This document shows positions 7,589-14,628 of a stretch of 24,518 nucleotides of DNA, one piece after another (position 1 is the first letter of the stretch; every line of letters begins with the position of its first letter). The stretch lies in contig CABTYV010000016.1 of NCBI GenBank assembly GCA_902489145.1, positions 1 to 24,518 on the forward strand, given 5' to 3'. The position numbers and the translations under genes are program-made. A model generated the notes under the pieces. That model was given only the letters and a program-made list of their open reading frames with translations. It did no database searches and was not told the DNA's origin. Source of the DNA: an uncultured Tissierellia bacterium. Lineage in GTDB: Bacteria; Bacillota; Clostridia; Tissierellales; Peptoniphilaceae.

Positions 7589-8718
7589 AATTCTTTCATC
7601 TTTCGGACCTGCACCTGGGCAAACGCCTCTATCATTTTTCTCTCTTGGAAGAACAAGCTTACCTTCTCGATGAAATTTTGGCCCTGGTCCAGGAGGAGAA
7701 GCCCGATGCGGTCTTGATCAGTGGCGATCTCTATGATAAAAAAACACCGTCTACGGAGGCCGTGAACCTACTGGATGATTTTTTAACCCGCTTGTCCCAG
7801 GCGGCCCTCCAGGTTTTTGTGATTGCGGGAAACCACGATAGCGCAGAGCGCCTGGCCTTTGGCCACCGCCTGATGGACGCTTCGGGGATTCACATTGCGC
7901 CCGCCTTTCAAGGACAGGTCCACCACTACACCCTCTATGATGAGGCGGGGCCCGTTCATTTTTACCTCCTGCCCTACCTCAACCCTGCGCTCGTACGTGC
8001 CTACTACCCGGATGCGGCCTGCTCGTCCTATAACGAGGCTTTGGCGCTGGTGCTGGAGGGCCTCCCCCTCCGGCCCTCGGAGCGGAATGTCCTGCTCACC
8101 CACCAATTTGTGGGCGGTGCCCAGCGCTCCGATTCAGAGCAGCTGGTGGTGGGCGGCTTGGACCAGGTCGATGGTGCGATCTTTTCCGCTTTTGACTATG
8201 TAGCCTTAGGTCATATTCACAAGCCGCAGGATATGGCCGGCAAACGAATCCGCTACTGCGGAAGCCCATTGAAGTATTCATTTTCGGAAGCCCGACAAGT
8301 GAAATCCCTGACCATTGTAGAGACGACCGATAAGGTCACCTGGTCCCGAAAAATCCGCCCCCTCTCCCCCCTGCACGATCTGAAGGAAAAGCGGGGGTGC
8401 TTCTCAGACCTTATGGCGGAAGCAGAGGAGGATCCTGCTGCAAAAAAGGATTATTTTCATATCACCTTGACCGATGATCATGATATACCCAGCGCTCTGG
8501 CCAAGCTCCGCAGCCGCTATCCCCGCCTCATGCTCCTCGATTATGATCATCAAAAAAACGCGGACCATGGCCCCCTGACGCTGAGCGAAACGGTGCAAGC
8601 GCAGCCCAATGACCTTTTTGCCCGTTTTTTTGAAGAACAGAATGGCAAGCCGCTTTCTGCCCAACAGAAGACCTTCGTGACTGACCTATTTCGGCAGCTG
8701 GAAGAGGAGGAGGGATGA
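7585..8718 (+). CDS. sbcD: Exonuclease SbcCD subunit D (Mre11-like nuclease)
   Basis: A 377-residue calcineurin-type metallophosphoesterase, the nuclease subunit of SbcCD, which processes hairpins and protein-blocked DNA ends. The metal-binding motifs are in order: SDLHLG (Asp8, His10), GDLYD (Asp48), GNHDS (Asn83, His84), and the later ALGHIHKPQ. The C-terminal third is the capping/SbcC-contact region. Length is normal. AAGGAGGAGGT lies right before the ATG. The start overlaps rqcH and the stop overlaps sbcC, each as ATGA, so the three genes form one translationally coupled unit. Confidence 0.96.
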   Translation: MKFFHLSDLHLGKRLYHFSLLEEQAYLLDEILALVQEEKPDAVLISGDLYDKKTPSTEAVNLLDDFLTRLSQAALQVFVIAGNHDSAERLAFGHRLMDASGIHIAPAFQGQVHHYTLYDEAGPVHFYLLPYLNPALVRAYYPDAACSSYNEALALVLEGLPLRPSERNVLLTHQFVGGAQRSDSEQLVVGGLDQVDGAIFSAFDYVALGHIHKPQDMAGKRIRYCGSPLKYSFSEARQVKSLTIVETTDKVTWSRKIRPLSPLHDLKEKRGCFSDLMAEAEEDPAAKKDYFHITLTDDHDIPSALAKLRSRYPRLMLLDYDHQKNADHGPLTLSETVQAQPNDLFARFFEEQNGKPLSAQQKTFVTDLFRQLEEEEG

Positions 8719-11255
8719 GACCACTCAAACTGACCCTATCTGCCTTTGGCCCCTATGCCAAAAAAAATGTAATCGATTTTTCGCAAATGGGCGAAGCTGG
8801 TCTTTATCTGATCTCAGGCGATACTGGAGCAGGGAAAACCAGCCTGTTTGATGGCATTTCCTTTGCCCTTTTTGGAGAAGCCTCCGGCAAGGAGCGCGAC
8901 GTCTCTATGCTCCGCTCCCAGTATGCGACGCCGGAGATCCCAACCTTTGTAGAGCTTCTCTTCTCCTATCAGGGGCTGAACTATCAAATTTGGCGAAGCC
9001 CGGCCTATGAGCGTCCCAAGCTTCGGGGAAGTGGCTACACCCGGGAGCCTGCAAGGGCGACGCTGACCTACCCCTCCGGACGCGTCATCAGCGCACCAAG
9101 TGAGGTGAATCAGGCCATTGAAGCGCTGCTCGGAATCAATCGCAGACAGTTCGCACAGATTGCGATGATTGCCCAGGGCGATTTTCAGGACCTGCTCCTG
9201 GCCGATACGGCCAGCCGCCAGGAAATTTTTCGCCGACTCTTCCAAACCCAAATTTTTCAGCGTTTTCAACAGGCTTTGAAAAATGAGCTGGCGGAGGTCA
9301 GTAAAAAAAATAGCGAATGTCAACAGACCCTCCAAAATCTCCTGAAAAAAATCCCCCTGGACCAGGCGGTCCCTGCGCTGGTCGACCTGTTGAGTCAAGC
9401 TTCCTTGGAGGCGCCCCCTCCCGCAGAAGCCCTTTTTACGGCCCTGAAGGCGGAGGGGGAGGAGAGCAATGCACGTCTTCAGAAAAAAGAAGCGACCATT
9501 CGTCTTTTGCTCGAACGCTCCGACCAGCTTCGCCGAGACCAGGACCAGGCAAAACGAGCCCTGGATCGTCAGGAAAAAGAGAAAAAGCTCCGGGAAAATT
9601 TGCGGCTGGTGGAAGGCGCAAAAAAGGACATGCAGGCGCGTTTATCTGATTTCCAAACCCTAGCAGAGAGCAGGGCCTCCCTATCCACCGCCAATCAGGA
9701 GCTGGGCTATCTCCTAGATCAGGAGAAAAAAGAACGGCAAAAAAAGGATCCTTCCTTTTCTTGGGCTCCAGATCAGAAAAAAGCGTTCGATGGCACCCTA
9801 TCTTGCTTTCCATCCGAAAAGGAAATCGCAAGCTTTGCCGAACGCACCCGAGCGCTTGCTTCCTATCCCGCTCGTCTGCGCCAGTTAGAAGCAGAAGCGG
9901 CCCAGCTGGTCAAAGCTCAGGCAGCACTCCAGGCGCTCCAGGATCAGGAAGAAGCGCTGGGGCGCTGGCAGCAGAAGCTGGTGGCACAGGAGCAGGAGGA
10001 GGCGCAGGCGCATAAAGCTTTTCAAGCCATCCGCCAAGCCTTCTATCACGCCCAGGCAGGCCTGCTCGCCCAGGGCCTGGAGGAAGGAAGTCCCTGCCCC
10101 GTCTGTGGCAGCTGTCATCATCCCCAAAAAGCCGACCTACCCCAGGCGGCCCCCCACGAGGAAGACGTGCAAATCGCCGAACAGGGACTGGCAAGAGCCC
10201 GGAAAAAGCTGGAAGAAAATGCCTTACAAGCCGCTCGAGAACGGGAAAAATGGGTTCAGCAAAAGGAAAAAATGGAGCAAGCCTACCAGGTCATCGGCCT
10301 CAAAGAGGCAGATGGGCCAGAAGCCCTGGAGACCCTAGCCCAACACAAAAAGGAGGAGAGCAAAGAAATCCAGGACGCCCTAGACCAGGCTTGCCAGCTC
10401 TTTCGAAAAAATCAAGCGCTTCTGCAGAATTTCCAGGAAGAAGAAGCACAGACACAAGAAAAGCTGGCGGACCTCCTGCAACAGGAGCAAGGTCTATTGG
10501 GGGCGCGCGACCAGCTTCTTTCTGAGCAGGAGACGACCCCCTTGGAGGATCTGGCCGCTCTTAGCGCAGCAGGTCAGGCTTGCTTCGAAAAGCTTTCCGA
10601 GGCCCAAAAGGAACGCGATCAGCTCATGATCCACCGCCACCAGCAGCTTTCCCTGGTGGCGTCCCTGAAGGAAGCCTACCGAGCGCTTGCGGAGGGGGAA
10701 GATAAATGGGCTTTTCTAAAGGAACTTTCTACCACTGCCTCAGGGCAGATTACCGGCCAGGCCCGCATCAATCTGGAATCCTATGTGCAGAAGCGCTATT
10801 TTGACCGGATCATTGAACGAGCCAATTTCTATTTTCGCCGGATGTCCGCCGGCCAATACGACCTCATTCGAAGCCGGGACGTCCTGGATAAGCGAAGCCA
10901 GGCCGGGCTGGATCTTTCGATCATTGACCACTACAACGCGAGCGAACGCTCCGTGCGCACCCTCTCCGGGGGAGAAAGCTTTTTGGCCGCCCTTTCTCTG
11001 GCCCTGGGCCTCTCTGCGGAAGTGGAGGCTTCCGCCGGTGGCATCCAGATGGATGCCCTCTTTTTGGATGAGGGCTTTGGCAGCTTGGATGAGGAAAGTC
11101 TCCGTCTGGCCATCCAGGCCCTCCAGGGGCTGGGCGAGGACCAGCGACTGGTGGGGATCATCTCCCATGTCAGTGGATTAAAGGAAGCCATCCCCCGACA
11201 GATTATCGTAGAAAAAAACGAAGCCTTTGGCTCCTCCGTCCGGCTCCAGGTTTAG
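8715..11255 (+). CDS. sbcC: Exonuclease SbcCD subunit C (Rad50-like SMC ATPase)
   Basis: An 846-residue SMC-like ATPase, shorter than the 1000-1150 residues of the E. coli and B. subtilis proteins. Walker A is GDTGAGKTS at 35-43. Long charged coiled-coil arms follow, with the zinc hook CPVCG at 461-465 (dimerising Cys461 and Cys464) almost exactly in the middle. The second arm leads to the ABC signature TLSGGES at 749-755 and Walker B FLDEGFGSLD with Asp785 and Glu786. All elements for ATP-gated activity with SbcD are intact; the reduced length comes from shorter coiled coils (about 200-400 and 490-690). GAGGAGG precedes the ATG, which overlaps sbcD. A hairpin terminator follows the stop. Confidence 0.96.
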   Translation: MRPLKLTLSAFGPYAKKNVIDFSQMGEAGLYLISGDTGAGKTSLFDGISFALFGEASGKERDVSMLRSQYATPEIPTFVELLFSYQGLNYQIWRSPAYERPKLRGSGYTREPARATLTYPSGRVISAPSEVNQAIEALLGINRRQFAQIAMIAQGDFQDLLLADTASRQEIFRRLFQTQIFQRFQQALKNELAEVSKKNSECQQTLQNLLKKIPLDQAVPALVDLLSQASLEAPPPAEALFTALKAEGEESNARLQKKEATIRLLLERSDQLRRDQDQAKRALDRQEKEKKLRENLRLVEGAKKDMQARLSDFQTLAESRASLSTANQELGYLLDQEKKERQKKDPSFSWAPDQKKAFDGTLSCFPSEKEIASFAERTRALASYPARLRQLEAEAAQLVKAQAALQALQDQEEALGRWQQKLVAQEQEEAQAHKAFQAIRQAFYHAQAGLLAQGLEEGSPCPVCGSCHHPQKADLPQAAPHEEDVQIAEQGLARARKKLEENALQAAREREKWVQQKEKMEQAYQVIGLKEADGPEALETLAQHKKEESKEIQDALDQACQLFRKNQALLQNFQEEEAQTQEKLADLLQQEQGLLGARDQLLSEQETTPLEDLAALSAAGQACFEKLSEAQKERDQLMIHRHQQLSLVASLKEAYRALAEGEDKWAFLKELSTTASGQITGQARINLESYVQKRYFDRIIERANFYFRRMSAGQYDLIRSRDVLDKRSQAGLDLSIIDHYNASERSVRTLSGGESFLAALSLALGLSAEVEASAGGIQMDALFLDEGFGSLDEESLRLAIQALQGLGEDQRLVGIISHVSGLKEAIPRQIIVEKNEAFGSSVRLQV

Positions 11256-11265
11256 AAAATAGCAT

Positions 11266-11298
11266 TAAAAAAAGCGAGCAGGTCGTCCTGCTCGCTTC
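11266..11298. terminator. Bidirectional Rho-independent terminator between sbcC and the threonine-aldolase-like gene
   Basis: An 11-bp perfect stem, AAGCGAGCAGG / CCTGCTCGCTT (11272-11282 and 11287-11297), encloses the loop TCGT. On the minus strand it is followed by seven T residues, a strong terminator for the eleven-gene array. On the plus strand it is followed by CTTTTAATT, a weaker but usable tail for sbcC. Confidence 0.9.
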
Positions 11299-11311
11299 TT
11301 TTAATTCGCAA

Positions 11312-12328
11312 TTAAGAAAGGGCTGCAATCAGGGCATCCACCTCTTCCTCCTGGGTCATGAAGGAGGTCACGAAGCGCACGCTTGCCAGGTCCTCCCCTT
11401 CCTCTTTCCAGTCCTCAAAAAGGAAATCCTTGCGGAGCCTTTGGATCTCTTCTTTTCTCAAAATGGGGAAAAGCTGGTTGGACTGGGGCGGCTGAAGGAA
11501 GCGGACCCCTTTCTTTTCCATGCCTTCCGCCAAATGCATGGCCATATGGTTGGCATGAGCCGCAAGATCGAAAAAGAGTCGGTCTTCGAAAAGAACTTCA
11601 AACTGAAGGCCCATGAGAAAGGATTTGGCCAGAATGGCGCCATTCTGCTTCATGATGGGCCTGAAATCCTCTTTGAGAGACTCCTTTTGGATGAGCAGGG
11701 CTTCCCCTAAAAGCGCGCCATTTTTGGTACCGCCAATGAAAAATGCATCACAGAGACGAGCCAGGTCCGGCAGGGTCAGGTCATTGTCCCTGGCCGTCAA
11801 GGCACTGCCCAGCCTTGCCCCATCCAAATACAGGATCAGCCCTCGGTCCCGGCAATACTGGGACAGGGCTTCCAATTCCTTCTTGCGGTAAACGCCTCCC
11901 AGCTCGGTCGTATCCGAAATATATACCAGCTTGGCCTGAGCCGTATTCTCTGCCTGATGCGCTTGAACCACTGGATCCAAAAGGGCCGGGCTCAGCTTGC
12001 CGTCTCCTGTCGCAATAAGATGAATTTTATGACCTCTGGATTCAATCGCGCCCGCCTCATGATCATGAATATGGGCCGTGGTGGCTGCAAGAGCAGCCTG
12101 GTGGGGACGGAGAAAGGCCGAAAGGGCAACCAGATTGACCTGGGTGCCGCCCGGGATAAAGTGAATATCCCCCGCCAGCCCCGCACAGGCCTGATTGATC
12201 CGGTCCTTGGCCACCGCGCAATGGCAATCGTAGCCATAGCCCGGCTCCGCCTGGCTCAAGCACTCGCTCATTTTTTCCAGAATTTTTTCATGACAGAGAT
12301 GGCTATAATCATTGACAAAAGAATACAT
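11312..12328 (-). CDS. Threonine aldolase / beta-eliminating lyase family PLP enzyme
   Basis: A 338-residue fold-type I PLP enzyme of the low-specificity threonine aldolase group, which splits L-threonine or allo-threonine to glycine and acetaldehyde. Visible blocks: GGTQVN at 60-65, HEAGAIE at 90-96, DTTELGGVY at 139-147, the PLP-contacting YLDGARL at 167-173 (Asp169, Arg172) and the Schiff-base lysine in GGTKNG (Lys202). I start at ATG 12326-12328 because AGAAAGGAA lies upstream; the longer open frame starting at 12490 runs into the preceding gene and lacks homology. It is the last gene of the array, 14 bp after the Gate-domain gene. Several beta-eliminating lyases share this fold, so the exact substrate is uncertain; a role in feeding amino-acid fermentation is inferred from context. 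Confidence 0.85.
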   Translation of the reverse strand: MYSFVNDYSHLCHEKILEKMSECLSQAEPGYGYDCHCAVAKDRINQACAGLAGDIHFIPGGTQVNLVALSAFLRPHQAALAATTAHIHDHEAGAIESRGHKIHLIATGDGKLSPALLDPVVQAHQAENTAQAKLVYISDTTELGGVYRKKELEALSQYCRDRGLILYLDGARLGSALTARDNDLTLPDLARLCDAFFIGGTKNGALLGEALLIQKESLKEDFRPIMKQNGAILAKSFLMGLQFEVLFEDRLFFDLAAHANHMAMHLAEGMEKKGVRFLQPPQSNQLFPILRKEEIQRLRKDFLFEDWKEEGEDLASVRFVTSFMTQEEEVDALIAALS

Positions 12329-12342
12329 GGCATTCCTTTCTG

Positions 12343-13494
12343 TTATCCAATCACCAGGCAAATCAAGTGAGCGGCGATGCCTGCAAACAGCCCGCCGATG
12401 GTATGCGATAGGATGGCCTTGTCCGTCACCTCCGTTGTCTTCAGGGCATCCATCATTGCGATATGGGTGGAAAGATAGCCGGACCAGCACATGCAGATCG
12501 CGGTAAAGACCGAAATATCATTCAGCGTCACCTTCCCCGCCTGCGCCATTTTCCCGACGACCCCGATCGCGGCCCCGGCAGAGCCCAGTGCGGTGATCGG
12601 CACCGAAATGGATTCCGGCTGCGAGAAGCCGAAGAGGGGGTTGATGATGAAAGACAGCTTTTGGCCAAGCCATGGGATAATCGGCACGCCTTCCCCTGCC
12701 GCCCCGGTATAGACGCCGTTGGGGCCAGGTCCATTGGTCAGAATCAGGACCGTCGTACAGATGACAATGACGCCCGGGATAATGGCCATGCCCATTTCCA
12801 CGCCGGATTTGCCGCCAGAGAGGAGCGATTCGATCAAACGCCGACCCGGCGAACCGGGGCTCACCACCCGGTAACGGTTGTCAATCTGGGCTTCCTTGCT
12901 TTCAATGGCCATCCGCTCCGTGCCGTAGACCTTCTTTGTGAAGTGAAGCATGAGGCGAACCGAAACGACGGACCCGATGATGGCCCCCAGATTTCCGATC
13001 AAGGCACCCTTCACCGCCCCTTCCACCGGCATTCCAAACATGGTTGAGGTGGTGATCAGACCCATACCGAAGGCTGTGCCCAGGTTGGTTAAGGCGGGCA
13101 ATTGGTACATTTTAAAGTAGCGGGTGAAGTTTTCCTGGTCTGCCAGGGTTAAAATCGATGGATTATCGGAAAGATAGCAGTTCAAAATGCCCAAGGAGGC
13201 TGCACCTGGCAGGTCATACAGGGGCTTCATGACCTTAGAAAGCAGGAGATTGATCAGGGCGATCAAACCGAATTCGGAGAAAAGGGCCGATAGCGCTCCT
13301 GCAATCACGCAGATGGCCATGATATAAAAGCACGTTTTCATCAAGAGGTCGTAGGCCGTGTTCATGAGGGTCATGAGCATATTGGTCCCCCCCATCACCA
13401 GGCCCAGCGAAATAAAAAAGGCGAAGAAGAGAATGGTAAAGAGGATACTTTCTGGCCCAATGGCCCGTTTTAATGTGGATTTTTTTTCATTCAT
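12343..13494 (-). CDS. Nucleoside-recognition (Gate) domain membrane protein, candidate amino-acid transporter of the arginine cluster
   Basis: A 383-residue polytopic membrane protein with about eight to ten hydrophobic segments, several ending in conserved glycine/asparagine patterns (CYLSDNPSILTLAD, GSAGAAIG, CMCWSGYLSTHIA). The architecture and motifs recall Gate-domain (nucleoside recognition) proteins, a family of poorly defined transporters. No ArcD-type arginine/ornithine antiporter is present in the window, so this is the best transport candidate for arginine uptake or ornithine/proline export; that role is inferred from position only. The ATG at 13492-13494 has GGGAG about seven bases upstream. 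A terminator of arcB and an 18-bp dyad lie directly upstream, and the lyase gene follows after 14 bp. The family call is moderate; the substrate is unknown. Confidence 0.7.
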   Translation of the reverse strand: MNEKKSTLKRAIGPESILFTILFFAFFISLGLVMGGTNMLMTLMNTAYDLLMKTCFYIMAICVIAGALSALFSEFGLIALINLLLSKVMKPLYDLPGAASLGILNCYLSDNPSILTLADQENFTRYFKMYQLPALTNLGTAFGMGLITTSTMFGMPVEGAVKGALIGNLGAIIGSVVSVRLMLHFTKKVYGTERMAIESKEAQIDNRYRVVSPGSPGRRLIESLLSGGKSGVEMGMAIIPGVIVICTTVLILTNGPGPNGVYTGAAGEGVPIIPWLGQKLSFIINPLFGFSQPESISVPITALGSAGAAIGVVGKMAQAGKVTLNDISVFTAICMCWSGYLSTHIAMMDALKTTEVTDKAILSHTIGGLFAGIAAHLICLVIG

Positions 13495-13520
13495 AGGGGT
13501 CTCCCGTCCCGGATGGAAAC

Positions 13521-13538
13521 ACTAGAACGTTTTCTAGT
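13521..13538. promoter_or_regulatory. Dyad ACTAGAA-CGTT-TTCTAGT upstream of the Gate-domain gene
   Basis: Seven-base perfect inverted repeats separated by CGTT, placed between the T-tract of the arcB terminator and the start codon of the membrane-protein gene (27 bp away). No T-run follows on the minus strand, so it is not itself a terminator. It may be an operator or an mRNA 5'-end stabilising hairpin. No -35/-10 pair was recognised around it. Confidence 0.4.
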
Positions 13539-13544
13539 TACACG

Positions 13545-13595
13545 AAAAAAAAGAGGACGGACCACCCCGCTCCAAAGAGGCGGGGTGGCTGTCCG
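13545..13595 (-). terminator. Rho-independent terminator after arcB
   Basis: A GC-rich stem, CCACCCCGC / GCGGGGTGG (13562-13570 and 13580-13588), extended by GGAC/GTCC pairs outside, is followed on the minus strand by eight T residues (A-run at 13545-13552). It starts seven bases after the arcB stop. It should reduce transcription into the two last genes of the array. Confidence 0.9.
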
Positions 13596-13601
13596 ATTTT
13601 G

Positions 13602-14594
13602 TTACATCAAGGTCGCATACATGATCGCTTTGATCGTATGCATACGGTTCTCTGCCTGGTCGAAGACCTTGGAAGCGGGCGAGAGGAAGACCTCGTCGGT
13701 GACCTCCATGCCGTTGAGGCCAAATTTTTCATTGATCTCCTGACCCACCTTAGTGTTGAGGTCATGATAGGAGGGCAGGCAGTGGAGGAAGATGGCATCC
13801 TTGCTGGCATTGTCCATGACCTCCTTGTTGATTTGGTAGGGCTTGAGCTCGCGAATCCGCTCCGCCCAGATCTCTTCCGGCTCACCCATAGAAACCCAAA
13901 TATCGGTGTAGAGCACATCGGCATCCTTGGTGGCCTTCTTCACATCACTCTCAAAAGACAGACTGGAGCCGGTTACCTCGGCAATTTCCTTGGCCTTGTC
14001 GATCAGGTCCTGGGCCGGGAAGAGCTCCTTGGGGGAGCAAGCGGTAAAGTTCAGACCCAGCTTGGCGCAAACGATCATCAGGGAGTTCGCAACATTGTTT
14101 CTGGCATCGCCCATGTAAACAAAATTGAGTCCCTTCAGGCGACCGAAGTTTTCCTGGACCGTCAGCATATCCGCAATCATCTGGGTGGGGTGGAAATCAT
14201 CCGTCAGTCCGTTCCAGACCGGAACGCCGGATTCCCTGGCCAATTCCTCCACCAGCGCCTGATCGAAACCACGATATTCGATCCCGTCAAACATCCGACC
14301 CAGAACCTTGGCCGTATCGGCGATCGATTCCTTGTGGCCCATCTGCGAGGACTTGGAGTCGAGGAAGGTGACGCCCATGCCTAAATCATGACCGGCCACT
14401 TCGAAAGAGCAGCGAGTCCGAGTTGAGGTTTTTTCGAACAAGAGGACAATGTTTTTCCCTTCGAAATACTTGTGGGCAATGCCTGAACGCTTCATGTTCT
14501 TAAATTGCTGTCCCAGATCGACCAGGTACTTGACCTCCTCATTGGTGAAGTCCAAGAGCTTCAAGAAACTTCTTCCGCTTAAATTGACACCCAT
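13602..14594 (-). CDS. arcB: Ornithine carbamoyltransferase, probably catabolic (ArcB)
   Basis: A 330-residue carbamoyltransferase. In the arginine deiminase pathway it phosphorolyses citrulline to ornithine and carbamoyl phosphate. The carbamoyl-phosphate site STRTR is at 57-61, HPTQ at 135-138, the ornithine loop DIWVSMG at 231-237, and the catalytic HCLP at 271-274. Length and the HCLPSYHDLNT context match the catabolic-type enzymes, and its cluster with arcA and arcC supports the degradative direction; kinetics cannot be read from sequence. AAGGAGG lies six bases before the ATG. It starts 34 bp after the mini-Clp gene and ends at a strong terminator. Confidence 0.95.
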   Translation of the reverse strand: MGVNLSGRSFLKLLDFTNEEVKYLVDLGQQFKNMKRSGIAHKYFEGKNIVLLFEKTSTRTRCSFEVAGHDLGMGVTFLDSKSSQMGHKESIADTAKVLGRMFDGIEYRGFDQALVEELARESGVPVWNGLTDDFHPTQMIADMLTVQENFGRLKGLNFVYMGDARNNVANSLMIVCAKLGLNFTACSPKELFPAQDLIDKAKEIAEVTGSSLSFESDVKKATKDADVLYTDIWVSMGEPEEIWAERIRELKPYQINKEVMDNASKDAIFLHCLPSYHDLNTKVGQEINEKFGLNGMEVTDEVFLSPASKVFDQAENRMHTIKAIMYATLM

Positions 14595-14628
14595 TTGTTC
14601 CCTCCTTAAATTTTATACAATCTATGGC

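Noticed and set aside
12329..12490. An N-terminal extension of the threonine-aldolase-like protein
   Set aside because: It lies in the 3' end of the Gate-domain gene in another frame, is rich in Arg, His and Pro, and has no family similarity; the ATG at 12328 has a good ribosome site.
13599..14384. A 261-codon open frame on the plus strand opposite arcB
   Set aside because: It is antisense to a strongly conserved gene, its translation resembles no family, and it has no ribosome binding site; it follows from codon bias in GC-rich DNA.
14612..14617. TATAAA as a -10 box for arcB
   Set aside because: The start of transcription would fall inside the ribosome binding site and no -35 is present at the right distance.
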